From Unio delphinus (lineage: Eukaryota > Mollusca > Bivalvia > Unionida > Unionidae), in NCBI GenBank assembly GCA_029339505.1, contig JAQISU010000003.1, positions 16,809,001 to 16,873,000 on the forward strand: DNA of 64,000 nt, written 5' to 3'. The first letter of the stretch is position 1; each line of letters begins with the position of its first letter. Made by a program: the position numbers and the translations under genes. The notes beneath the pieces were generated by a model. The model was not told where the DNA came from, did not search any database, and was given only the letters and a program-made list of their open reading frames with translations. This document shows positions 49,401-59,075 of this stretch, piece by piece.

Positions 49401-52400
49401 TATGTTAATACCATATTATTGCAACATGTTGGCTTAGATTATCAGTATTTAGGTATGATTGTATGTTAATACCATAGTATTGCAACATGTGGGCTTAGAT
49501 TGCCAGTATTTAGGTACGATTGTATGTTAATACCATAGTATTGCAAGATGTTGGCTTAGATTATCAGTATTTAGGTATGATTGTAAGTTGATACCATAGT
49601 ATTGCAACATGTGGGCTTAGATTATCAGTATTTAGGTATGATTGTATGTTAATACCATAGTATTGCAACATGTGGGCTTAGATTATCAGTATTTAGGTAT
49701 GATTGTATGTTAATACCATATTATTGCAACATGTTGGCTTAGATTATCAGTATTTAGGTATGATTGTATGTTAATACCATATTATTGCAACATGTTGGCT
49801 TAGATTGCCAGTATTTAGGTACGATTGTATGTTAATACCATAGTATTGCAAGATGCTGGCTTAGATTATCAGTATTTAGGTATGATTGTAAGTTGATACC
49901 ATAGTATTGCAACATGTGGGCTTAGATTATCAGTATTTAGGTATGATTGTATGTTAATACCATATTATTGCAACATGTTGGCTTAGATTATCAGTATTTA
50001 GGTATGATTGTAAGTTGATACCATAGTATTGCAACATGTGGGCTTAGATTATCAGTATTTAGGTATGATTGTATGTTAATACCATATTATTGCAACATGT
50101 TGGCTTAGATTATCAGTATTTAGGTATGATTGTAAGTTGATACCATAGTATTGCAACATGTGGGCTTAGATTATTAGTATTTAGGTATGATTGTAAGTTA
50201 AGACCACATTATTGCAACATGTTGGCTTAAATTATCAGTATTTAGGTACGATTGTAAGTTGTTAATACCATAGTATTGCAACATGTGGGCTTAGAATGCC
50301 AGCATATATGTATTGTTCCCAATGTTAAATGCAGTCTAATGGAAAAGAATTATTGATACAGAAGTAATGGAAATGAGACAGATGCACTATCCTAACAGAC
50401 ACCCTTGCATCAGTGTTAAAATTATTGGTTCATTTTGTTCATTAATTGATAAATATTTATCTGTTATTGAAGATACTGTTCTTGGTCAATATATACAAGT
50501 CTTTATACAGTTGGTTATGCAATAAGAATAAAGTTATGATTTGAGGAATTGTTTTAGATATTTAAAGTAAAGTGTAACTGTAGGATGCATTATATGAGGA
50601 AATGATCAAGAGTGATAAAATGAGTCTTGTTGACTGTGTAAGGGAGCTGCTGTAAATATGGAATGATTGCTAGACACATGACCAGAAGGGTGCAGATTTG
50701 AACTGTACCATTAGATCAGCTTGGGTCAGCTGTGTCATGTTGTCTTGTTACTAGATCAGCTAATTTTGTTACTGTAAGTATTGTCTTCATACTAAATAGG
50801 CTAATTGTATTATTGTTGTCTTGTTATTAATTAGGCTAATTGTATTATTGTTGTCTTGTTATTAATTAGGCTAATTGTATTATTGTTGTCATGTTATTAA
50901 TTAGGCTAATTGTATTATTGTTGTCTTGGTACTAATTAGGCTTATTGTATTATTGATGTCTTGTTACTAATTAGGCTAATTGTGTTATTATAAGTATTGT
51001 CTTGGTAGTAAATAAACTAATTGTGCTATAAGTATTGTCTTGGTACTAAATTAGCTAATTGTGTTATTATAAGTATTGTCTTGGTACTAAATAGATTAAT
51101 TGTGTTATTATAAGTATTGTCTTGGTACTAAATTAGCTAATTGTGTTATTATAAGTATTGTCTTGGTACTAAATAGGTTAATTGTGTTATTATAAGTATT
51201 GTCTTGGTACTAAATTAGCTAATTGTTATTATAAGTATGGTCTTGGAAGTAAATAGGGTAATTGTGTTATTATAAGTATTGTCTTGGTACTAAATAGGCT
51301 AATTGTGTTATTATAAGTATTGTCTTGGTACTAAATAGGTTAATTGTGTTATTAAAGTATTGTCTTGGTACTAAATTAGCTAATTGTGTTATTATAAGTA
51401 TTGTCTTGGTACTGTATTAGCTAATTGTGTTATTATAAGTATTGTCTTGGTACAAAATTAGCTAATTGTGTTATTATAAGTATTGTCTTGGTATTAAATA
51501 GGTTAATTGTGTTATTATAAGTTTTGTCTTGGTACTAAATAAGCTAATTGTGTTATTATAAGTATTGTCTTGGTACTAAATTAGCTAATTGTGTTATTAT
51601 AAGTATTGTCTTGGTACTAAATAGGCTAATTGTGTTATTATAAGTATTGTATTGGTACTAAATTAGCTAATTGTGTTATTATAAGTATTGTCTTGGTAGT
51701 AAATAAGCTAATTGTGTTATTATAAGTATTGTCTTGGTACTAAATAAGCTAATTGTGTTATAAGTATTGTCTTGGTACTAAATAGGTTAATTGTGTTATT
51801 AAAGTATTGTCTTGGTACTAAATTAGCTAATTGTGTTGTTATAAGTATTGTCTTGGTACTAAATAGGCTAATTGTGTTATTATAAGTATTGTCTTGGTAC
51901 TAAATAGGTTAATTGTGTTATTAAAGTATTGTTTTGGTACTAAATTAGCTAATTGTGTTATTATAAGTATTGTCTTGGTACTAAATAAGCTAATTGTGTT
52001 ATAAGTATTGTCTTGGTACTAAATAGGTTAATTGTGTTATTAAAGTATTGTCTTGGTACTAAATTAGCTAATTGTGTTGTTATAAGTATTGTCTTGGTAC
52101 TAAATAGGCTAATTGTGTTATTATAAGTATTGTCTTGGTACTAAATAGGTTAATTGTGTTATTAAAGTATTGTTTTGGTACTAAATTAGCTAATTGTGTT
52201 ATTATAAGTATTGTCTTGGTACTAAATAAGCTAATTGTGTTATTATAAGTATTGTCTTGGTACTAAATAGGTTAATTGTGTTATTATAAGTATTGTCTTG
52301 GTACTAAATAGGCTAATTGTGTTATTATAAGTATTGTCTTGGTACTAAATAGGTTAATTGTGTTATTATAAGTATTGTCTTGGTACTAAATAGGTTAATT

Positions 52401-53044
52401 GTGTTATTATAAGTATTGTCTTGGTACTAAATTAGCTAATTGTTATTATAAGTATGGTCTTGGTACTAAATTAGCTAATTGTGTTATTATAAGTATTGTC
52501 TTGGTACTAAATAGGTTAATTGTGTTATTATAAGCATTGTATTGGTACTAAATTAGTTAATTGTGTTATTATAAGTATTGTCTTAGTAGTAAATAAGCTA
52601 ATTGTGTTATTATAAGTATTGTCTTGGTAGTAAATAAGCTAATTGTGTTATAAGTATTGTCTTGGTACTAAATAAGCTAATTGTGTTATAAGTATTGTCT
52701 TGGTACTGAATAGGTTAATTGTGTTATTATAAGTATTGTCTTGGTACTAAATTAGCTAATTGTGTTATTATAAGTATTGTCTTGGTACTAAATAGGCTAA
52801 TTGTGTTATTATAAGTATTGTCTTAGTACTAAATAGGCTAATTGTGTTATTATAAGTATTGTGTTCGTACTGAATTAGCTAATTGTGTTATTATAAGTAT
52901 TGTCTTGGTACTGAATTAGCTAATTGTGTTAATATGTCATAAGTATTGTTTAAATTGATATAAAAGTGCATTTTTTTGTGATGGAACTGTTTCATGGCTG
53001 ATTCACAGCGCATGCAAAATATTTTCACAAATTCCCATAATTTT

Positions 53045-53126
<82 letters not shown>

Positions 53127-56100
53127 CACTAGTCGCAATATCAGCAGTTGTCAAAACAGTCCATTACTGGTCACGAATTTGTGAACTATAGCTGATTGGA
53201 ACAGTTGGCTTGGTAGCAAGTTTATTGTAATATATATATTAAATAGAATAGAAAAGAATAGTTTTACAAATGCTTTAAGAGAAACTGGGGCCTAACTGGA
53301 ATTTTGTTTCCCGCATGCTTTGCCAGCACTTGATTTGAATTACCATTTGACAAGACATCTTGAAAATGTCTTCACTGCCAAGGAAAAAGATAGTCTGAGT
53401 TTCCTCTGACCCTTGTTACCCCATTTTTTACTTTGGAAATATGTTAGTTTTCCATATATTGTGAATATATGACCTCATTGGCATTTAGGTTGTGAGATTT
53501 GTATAGTCATGTGACTTGGACTGAAAATGTCCAGATCCAAGTCAAATTTCAGCAATTTTCTTTCGTCTCTTCTGACTGCAGATTAAAAACAGGATTTTTC
53601 AGAAAATGAATCATATTCCTGTTGATGAAAGGTCATTCTTCAAGTTTGCTGGGCTGGCTAGTAAGCGGCTACCCCATGCCAACACCAAATGGTGTCAGCG
53701 AATTCCAACTTTGTTTTTATAGGGAATGGACTCTAATCCTACACGCCATCATAAATGTCAAATACTAAAAATTGGGTGCCAAGGGTCAGAGGAAACTTGG
53801 AATAATCAAAAGAAAAATATATTACATAAAAAAGTGAAGTTAGTTTGGTATATCCCAAACACTTGCTCTTTGCACACAGTGTGCCACAAATGTTAGCATT
53901 CATCATGATGACAGAGATGATGTGAGGAAGCACATTGGAAACAAATAACACATACCAGTTGGGAAAATTAAGAACTTTGCCTCTGGAATATAAGCTATCA
54001 ATGAAAGAACTGCAAGTTACCAAGGCTGCAGCATTGTTTGTGGGTTTTCTTCTTGAATATATCAACCTTTACCAGCTGGAGACCATGCTAAACATTTGTT
54101 CCGACAAATATTCCTGGACTCTAGGATCACTTCATGAATTCATGCCAGAATTCACTAGTTTGTATCCCTATTTACACTGCGAGCCTGGATGGTTGGCAAC
54201 TATGCTGTTCTTAGACATTTAGAATATTTAAAAATTTCAATTTATTTAATGGGAGAAAGCATGCCTTTTCCATGTGTTTTAATGAGGATAGAGAATTAAA
54301 GTTAAAGCATCAAAGTCAGAGGACATGAAGTTATCTTTGTTCACAAATGTGTATTTAATAAAACCTTGGGACAGTCATTTTTAAACGGTATTTGACGAGT
54401 TGATTTACCATGACGCTCTCATACATGCCAACCATTATGCTTTTTTGTGCTAAATTATGCTTTATGTGTAAACGTATATGGATTTCACTTTTTCAGAATA
54501 TCCACCTTCCCAAAAAACAAACAGTTGTTTTCTCGTTTTTATTATAATTCCATTAATCCCACAGACCGTATTTTTTAAAAGACTGCTTCTACGTAGCTAC
54601 AATATAATTGCTTCATGCACACAAGTCCATTTTCCAAATAGTATCATGTTCTATTTATAGCCTGAATCCTATTACCAAGAAACATACTGTTTCTACTTTC
54701 AAACTTTCAATCTCGTATTCTATTTATAGCAGCTGTATGGCTTAGTGAGGAGAGAACAGGTTTTCTAATTTTAATCTTTATGAATAGATTCTTTGTTCCA
54801 TTTCACATTTTTTGCAGAACCAGTCTAAAGGTATTTGGTGCTAAAAAGTATATTTTATTTCAGTCTGTGTATATGAGAGCAAAAATATCTCCTTTCAAAT
54901 AATTTCACAGATGGATTAGAAAAGGCAAAAAACAAGCATTAAAAAAAATAACAATCCTCCAAATATAAAGAAATGAGGGCTGCATCACATTACGTCTTTT
55001 ACAGGCCGTGTGGAAAGAATCGCTAAAGGTCTTCAGATGGATTTTAGTCTTGTATGTGTAAAGCTCAAAATGCTACATAGGAAAACTTGAAGCTGTAAAG
55101 GATGTTAAAAGATAAAAGTGGCAGAACAAATCATTTTTTTTTAAATTTTAGCCAGTTATATGTGGATTACACTTTTTTGTTCCTGGATTACGCTTTTTGA
55201 CCACTCGGATTACACTTTTTCTTTGTCAGGGGTTGGCATGTATGTGCTCTAATTATCTTCGATTTCAGATTATTATTGGTCTCTAATTATCTTCGATTTC
55301 AGATTATTATTGGTCTTTAATTATCTTCGATTTCAGATTATTATTGGTCTCTAATTATCTTCGATTTCAGATTATTATTGGTCTCTAATTATCTTCGATT
55401 TCAGATTATTATTGGTCTTTAATTATCTTCGATTTCAGATTATTATTGGTCTCTAATTATCTTCGATTTCAGATTATTATTGGTCTCTAATTATCTTCGA
55501 TTTCAGATTATTATTGGTCTTTAATTATCTTCGATTTCAGATTATTATTGGTCTCTAATTATCTTCGATTTCAGATTATTATTGGTCTCTAATTATCTTC
55601 GATTTCAGATTATTATTGGTCTCTAATTATCTTCGATTTCAGATTATTATTGGTCTCTAATTATCTTCGATTTCAGATTATTATTGGTCTTTCGGAAGTC
55701 CACACTTGAGCATTTGAAGATGTGATTTACTTGATAATGAGAAGTGTAATCCAGAAGTTGAAAGACATTAGTGTCATAAGAAGCAACATTTTCTCAACTA
55801 TAAGTAAATTAGAAATTGCAGATATTGAGTTAAACAGAAATGTGGACACACAAGTATTGTCACCTAAAAGTTTCATGGGGTTTTGACTCGTATATTGTAC
55901 ATATAATCACCATGCTGTAAAGCATCAAGATTTTTAGTTTTTTCATGTTTTTATTTTTTCTACTTATAAGGAAAGTATGGAAGGTCTCCTGCAAATGTTA
56001 GTTCAGCTTCTGGCCTCCAATGACATAAATGTTGTGACCTGTGCTGCAGGCATTTTATCAAACCTGACTTGCAATAACCTACGTAACAAGGTGGTGGTGT

Positions 56101-56177
56101 GTCAGGTGGGTGGAATTGAGGCGCTGGTCCGCACCATCCTACAGGCTGGAGACAGAGAGGACATCACTGAACCTGCT
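37382..56177 (+). CDS. ctnnb1: Beta-catenin (armadillo homologue), 5' nine coding exons; gene continues beyond window
   Basis: Nine exons (37382-37424, 39032-39162, 41691-41826, 42217-42404, 42813-43117, 44407-44608, 46855-46999, 49180-49283, 55971-56177) join to 1461 nt, 487 codons, with all GT-AG introns in phase. The product acts as a Wnt effector in the nucleus and as a cadherin-alpha-catenin adaptor at adherens junctions. The N-terminus carries the phosphodegron [14 protein letters not shown] (residues 48-61). The alpha-catenin-binding segment lies around residues 141-172, with the counterpart of human Tyr142 at Y165. Armadillo repeats start at about residue 164. K335 and K458 correspond to human K312 and K435, which grip TCF, cadherin and APC. 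The numbering offset to human is +16 in the degron and +23 in the repeats. The window ends in repeat 8; the next exon should begin with the equivalent of human residue 465. I found no stop, frameshift or lost key residue. Confidence 0.97.
38492..38647 (+). mobile_element. SINE-1 copy with internal deletion, 12-bp TSD (intron 1)
   Basis: The head is well preserved (GGGGCCCTGAGTGGCTAAG, B-box-like GGGTTCAAGTC) and the 3' end reads GTGCTGAAAAATGGTGTTAA, but the central block of roughly 100 bp is missing after GAGAAAGCTTG. ACTTTAAGAAAA is duplicated exactly at 38480-38491 and 38648-38659. Confidence 0.92.
39032..39162 (+). CDS. ctnnb1: Beta-catenin coding exon 2 (degron GSK3 sites)
   Basis: The acceptor TTTTTCAG ends at 39031; the split codon A|TG gives M15. 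It encodes residues 15-58, ending with [12 protein letters not shown]49, S53 and T57 correspond to human S33, S37 and T41 (GSK3 sites). With D48 and G50 they form the beta-TrCP recognition motif. The donor GTACTG at 39163 is a weaker consensus. Confidence 0.96.
40086..40660 (+). mobile_element. Family A TIR element, 575 bp, exact 6-bp TSD (intron 2)
   Basis: It begins CATAGCTGCCAACCCAC and ends GAGGGTTGGCAACTATG. TTGTTT is exactly duplicated at 40080-40085 and 40661-40666. This is the shortest complete member and the clearest guide to the family's ends. Confidence 0.92.
40800..40915 (+). mobile_element. Diverged SINE-1 fragment (intron 2)
   Basis: CACTTGAGTGGTGTAAAGTGC and GTGGGTATGTGAGAAAG correspond to parts of the SINE-1 head. 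The 3' body is absent. Confidence 0.5.
41000..41128. repeat. 43-bp tandem triplication (intron 2)
   Basis: Three near-identical units starting GTTTATTTGTAAGA occur at 41000, 41043 and 41086. Confidence 0.95.
41691..41826 (+). CDS. ctnnb1: Beta-catenin coding exon 3 (CK1 priming site)
   Basis: The acceptor TTATTTTCAG ends at 41690. Residues 59-103 begin APS, where S61 matches human S45, the CK1 priming site. The exon then reads an acidic stretch and FTQEQVD. It is about seven residues longer than the human counterpart. The donor GTATGA is at 41827, phase 1. Confidence 0.96.
42217..42404 (+). CDS. ctnnb1: Beta-catenin coding exon 4 (alpha-catenin-binding region)
   Basis: Residues 104-166 include [20 protein letters not shown], nearly identical to vertebrates, then LAEPSQMLK and VVNLINYQ. 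The alpha-catenin-binding helix begins about residue 141. Y165 matches human Y142, whose phosphorylation is known to weaken alpha-catenin binding. It ends in phase 0 at donor GTATGC. Confidence 0.97.
42813..43117 (+). CDS. ctnnb1: Beta-catenin coding exon 5 (armadillo repeats 1-3)
   Basis: Residues 167-267 plus two bases of S268. They contain [20 protein letters not shown], which includes the first-repeat face that binds BCL9 in other animals, and [20 protein letters not shown]. The donor GTCAGT is at 43118. This is the largest coding exon in the window. Confidence 0.97.
43144..44198 (+). mobile_element. Family A-related element with internal 42-bp tandem array (intron 5)
   Basis: The left end CAGATCTGCCAACC, with following GTGTGAATTTCAC and ATGAATTCCTTAACTC, matches family A subterminal sequence. 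The right end GGAGGGTTTGCAGCTCAGATG is a diverged counterpart. It fills most of the intron between exons 5 and 6. No clear TSD was found. Confidence 0.6.
43989..44165. repeat. 42-bp tandem array inside the intron 5 element
   Basis: TTTCACTAATTG recurs at 43991, 44033, 44075, 44117 and 44159 with exact 42-bp spacing. The unit matches the right subterminal sequence of family A (TTTTCACTAATTGC), so it probably grew by duplication of that end. Confidence 0.93.
44407..44608 (+). CDS. ctnnb1: Beta-catenin coding exon 6 (armadillo repeats 4-5)
   Basis: Residues 268-335, including [37 protein letters not shown] and the final QESK. K335 equals human K312. The acceptor TTATTTGCAG follows a G-tract at about 44340. 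The donor is GTAAGC. An antisense frame here is only a shadow. Confidence 0.97.
44609..46854. other. Intron 6, mostly unique AT-rich sequence
   Basis: Apart from the 27-bp array at 45367-45528, no element or exon-like segment was recognised. Confidence 0.5.
45367..45528. repeat. 27-bp tandem array, six copies (intron 6)
   Basis: Units AGAATTTGTGGATTACATGC recur every 27 bp from 45367. Since 27 is a multiple of three, one + frame reads a nine-residue repeat (TEFVDYMLI). It lies wholly in an intron with no splice sites suggesting use. Confidence 0.95.
46855..46999 (+). CDS. ctnnb1: Beta-catenin coding exon 7 (armadillo repeats 5-6)
   Basis: Residues 336-383 plus one base, from [17 protein letters not shown] to [26 protein letters not shown] is unchanged from vertebrates. 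The donor GTGAGT at 47000 is followed about 36 bp later by a hAT-like terminus. Confidence 0.97.
47036..47400 (-). mobile_element. hAT-family end, reverse orientation (intron 7)
   Basis: The sequence AAAGCTGTGCCGCTGTCAC and downstream blocks (GCCGATTATACCGAT, GGCCTGAAAGGGG, CGGTGACCCGACAATTATT) are the reverse-strand equivalent of 33540-33908, the right part of the 30874-33910 hAT element. The other end was not located. It starts only about 36 bp after the exon 7 donor. Confidence 0.75.
47820..48130. other. GC-richer island of unknown origin (intron 7)
   Basis: About 300 bp with clearly higher GC than its surroundings, open in two + frames (47757-48029 and 47897-48124). I recognise no domain and see no consensus splice pair. 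It may be a fragment of an unidentified retroelement. Confidence 0.35.
48131..49179. other. Remainder of intron 7, no feature recognised
   Basis: AT-rich sequence. It ends with the acceptor GATATTGCAG of exon 8. Confidence 0.5.
49180..49283 (+). CDS. ctnnb1: Beta-catenin coding exon 8 (armadillo repeats 6-7)
   Basis: Residues 384-418, [10 protein letters not shown] then [20 protein letters not shown] and KV. The V at the exon end replaces the Q seen in human. The donor GTAAGT at 49284 is itself part of the first unit of a 61-bp tandem array. Confidence 0.97.
49291..50305. repeat. 61-bp tandem array (about 16 copies) at the start of intron 8
   Basis: The unit core TATTGCAACATGTGGGCTTA recurs at 61-bp spacing from 49293. 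Each unit contains GATTGTAAGTT (seven units) or GATTGTATGTT (nine units). The array starts at the exon 8 donor: TTGTAAGTTACAGTATTGC at the splice site aligns with the TTGTAAGTTA..AGTATTGC of the unit. Confidence 0.95.
50757..52930. repeat. 41-bp tandem array (about 50 copies) in intron 8
   Basis: The main unit is TAATTGTGTTATTATAAGTA followed by TTGTCTTGGTACTAAATAGG, 41 bp. Shorter variants (lacking ATT or TATA steps) and a 35-bp subtype (GGCTAATTGTATTATTGTTG, 50790-50990) occur. Higher-order patches of two to four units repeat, for example around 51740-52190. Most units include TACTAAA. Confidence 0.95.
52993..54204 (+). mobile_element. Family A DNA transposon, 1.2 kb, 6-bp TSD (intron 8)
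   Basis: The left end is degraded (CATGGCTG) and the right end is GGATGGTTGGCAACTATG. CTGTTT (52987-52992) and CTGTTC (54205-54210) flank it. The interior is collinear with 8220-9700, including a (CA)n(TA)n tract at 53047-53123 at the same relative place. A stretch at about 53880-54090 is absent from the other copies. Confidence 0.8.
54420..55244 (+). mobile_element. Family B TIR element, 825 bp, 6-bp TSD (intron 8)
   Basis: The ends CATACATGCCAACC and GGTTGGCATGTATG are perfect inverted repeats. CGCTCT (54414-54419) and TGCTCT (55245-55250) form the duplication with one mismatch. Repeated GGATTACACTTTTT motifs lie just inside the right end. Its right duplication overlaps the first unit of the 34-bp array. 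Confidence 0.88.
55247..55688. repeat. 34-bp tandem array, 13 copies, before exon 9
   Basis: Thirteen almost identical units, CTCTAATTATCTTCGATTTC followed by AGATTATTATTGGT, have an exact period of 34 bp. The only variation is CTCT/CTTT at the unit start, so the array is young or homogenised. Every unit contains TTCGATTTCAG, a 3' splice-site-like string. Confidence 0.98.
55971..56177 (+). CDS. ctnnb1: Beta-catenin coding exon 9 (armadillo repeats 7-8)
   Basis: Residues 419-487, [14 protein letters not shown], then [19 protein letters not shown]458 (human K435) and [10 protein letters not shown]. The acceptor is CTTATAAG, an AAG type that is weaker than the CAG used elsewhere in this gene. 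The donor GTAAGT is at 56178. Intron 9 extends past the window. Confidence 0.97.
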
Positions 56178-56854
56178 GTAAGTATACATGAGTGTTAAGT
56201 TTTATTGCCATAAAAAACACAATGTTACAAATTATTGCCTTTGGAATATACATCTTTTTTTCAAATAGAAGAAATTAATTTTACATAATACTCCTTTGCC
56301 GTTACCTGCAAGAGAGAAGTTATTCAATATTGGACAAAATATAATCTTTTTATACAAGAAGCTTGTGACCTTTTAGTTCTTTTCAATATCTATTACAAAA
56401 AATGTTAAGATTTTTGGACTAGATCAGTTCCCTTAGATACATTTATATTTTGCAAAATTGCTCCTTTCCTTTCTTGATAAACTGGTAAAACATGTACATT
56501 ATATAAAAGATTTGTCTAAGAGTACACAGATGAAAGTGATATGCTGCTTCAATAATTTTTTGGAGAAAATTACCTTAACCCACTATTAAAATTTGACTCT
56601 GAGATCTCCTCTATTTAATTGAGTATTACTGATGTGGCAACAGCACTAAAGCGAAAATGGTTTTAAAATCAGGCCTAATATTGTGAATACAATTTACTAG
56701 CTATGAAGTCATAGCACAAACAGTGATCCAGTACCTTGAAATTAAGCAAATAAAACTACTGATCAAGACAAAAAATAAAGATATGGGAAACAATCTAGCC
56801 AGGTATAACTATGTTAGTCAGGATGTTTAGTAAGCCTATGCAAGGTAACATCTG

Positions 56855-58094
56855 TTAACCCTTTAGCTACTACAGCTGTTTTGTAGTTTCACTACTGCTC
56901 TGTGCTATCATATCAGTTACTCAGACTACTGAGGCTGTTTGCGAGGCTGAATACTAGAGCATCATCAAGGCTGACTACAGAAATTGACAATAAAAACATG
57001 GTTACATTTATATTCATTATTTCAATAGTTTTTACTAGATTTAAGTGAAATAAAAAACAGCTTATCTTGTATAGTGTCTGTTATTCATATATTTCTACTT
57101 TATATATACTCCTATATCCCATCATATAAGAAATCCCAGTCACATAAACTGTTTTGAATTCCATAAAATAAATCCAATATTTTCATATGTACATATAAAA
57201 ACATGAATGAAATCCACTCTAATTAAAATGTTGCAATTGGTACCTCTCAAAACAGTAATTATCCACACATAAATGACGATATTATCAAGTATATTATAAT
57301 ATATGTATAGCAAAATTAACATGTTCTATGTCTTACATGTAGGACTAATGCCCACATATGTGATGCTGATTTCATACCATTTCATGTCTTGCTTTTGGTC
57401 CGTTATTTTCTTAACAACATTGTTTCTTTCTTTCACAAGATTTTCTACCAGATATTCAGGAATTAATCTGAGTAAAAAATCTTTCATTCACTGGTCCAAG
57501 CTTGATTGTTGTCTGTTGAACCAACGTAAGAATCAAAAACATTGATTTCGAATACGGCGAGGTCGTCACTCCATTGTACAATTGAAACTACGTCCGCCTT
57601 GTCATCCGATTAAAAATTGTTTGTATCTGATGTTGAAATCAATATCTGATCCATTTTCTAATTATGATCCATTAAACGTTTCGATATCACTTGCACTGGA
57701 CCCATTAAAGTTGCTCATATCTGGATCAGAATCCATCTTTGTTCATCTCGAAAACGTGTGTTTCGTAAACCACGGGAAAATCCATTTTAGTGTGTCTAAA
57801 TTTAACCTCTCAGCATTCAAACTTGTATCAAAATGTCGAGTAAACAATCCTCATTGGTTATGATAATCAGATATGTGTAAACTTTCGTACTTTCAACCAA
57901 TCAACGTTTAGTTAACACGTAGGTATTCTGCGCACATGAGCGTCGCTGGTTCTTCGAGTACTGCTGAACTTTACGCATCTGTGCGACATTGGGGTTGTAA
58001 GCTAGGTTTTTCAGCACTGCAGATATGCGTCACTGGTATTCGAGAGCTATTTACAGTAGACGCTTAGATGCGGCAGTCATAGCTAAAGGGTTAA
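56855..58094. mobile_element. TTAA-bounded element, 1.24 kb, TTAACCCTTTAGCTA ends (intron 9)
   Basis: The left end TTAACCCTTTAGCTAC and right end TAGCTAAAGGGTTAA are inverted over about 15 bases including TTAA. On the minus strand between about 57600 and 57860 an acidic run (DSDPDMSNFNGSSASDIETF) resembles the acidic N-terminus of piggyBac-type transposases, but stops break it. Confidence 0.75.
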
Positions 58095-58631
58095 ACTAAC
58101 TGTACTTTTACCACCTTGACAAATGACATGATGATCTTGCAGTACTTCACTTTTCAAATAGAGCTTGCTATACAGTATTTGAATATTACATGTTTAGTGT
58201 CTAGACCATATATTACTATGTTGTATTAAGTTTCCAAAAGAAGGATGCAGTGTCCTTAAATGGCACACAAAAAACGCAGCTGAAAACAAGTAGTTTGAAC
58301 CAGTATGGTGGACATTTTAGCTAAAAATTCTCTATAAGAAAAAATGCTATTTTACTCATATTATTTCAGTGAATTTTGTTAATACTGGTATTAAAAAGAG
58401 ACTACCTGATTTGTTCAAGGATATGGATGCAGCATCTTCAAATTTTTCATAGTCTTCAAACTTTTTGTGGCCTACTGAAAAAGTATCAGATGTGAATTAC
58501 AACCCACAATTTTGATAGATAGGAACTTATTACAACCCTGTCCATGAATTATGTTAGCACCTAATGCGTAACCAGCAAGGCCACCACAAGACAAGAATAT
58601 TTTCCAGTTAAAGAAACAACATTCCCCATAT

Positions 58632-59075
58632 CAGACCTGTCAGCAATTGATTTTGTAAGTCTTAAGAAAATTACCCTTAAAATACAGACTTATGGCATAC
58701 TAATAAAACTATTTAAAAAATTGATTGTTGCAAAAACTCCAGAGAAATGGTTCATCTGGGTTTTATTTTGATCCAATTTTCGTTTTAGAATTAGTAAAAT
58801 TAGTCAGGGAACCAGATAACTTTACAGCAGCACACCAGGCACTTTAAACTGCACCTTTTTTGCTCAAGTGAAGTGTCTGCATGATCAAATTGTTGATTAT
58901 AGAATTTTTAAAAATTGCATCCAGAAAGTGATGCATGTTTAAGACAAAAGGAGGGATAAAGCATCTAGAAAAGTGTTAATAACCAACACAAAAGAATAAA
59001 AAGAAGTATTTAGTATATTGGACATCACAAGCCAGTTTGGATTTGTTTCGTGGCAGGAGATATGATTGCTGTCTT
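58632..59075 (+). mobile_element. Family C element, partial (intron 9)
   Basis: It begins CAGACCTGTCAGCAATTGATT and shares blocks with 12077-13366 (GTCAGGGAACCAGAT, GTGTTAATAACCA, AAAAGAAGTATT, GATATGATTGC). The right end was not found. Confidence 0.65.

Noticed and set aside
49291..52930. CRISPR-like repeat arrays
   Set aside because: Units are contiguous or nearly so, without unique spacers, and the window is eukaryotic.
57303..57863. Two + strand frames in the TTAA element
   Set aside because: No domain is visible; the minus strand carries the more plausible transposase-like remnant.
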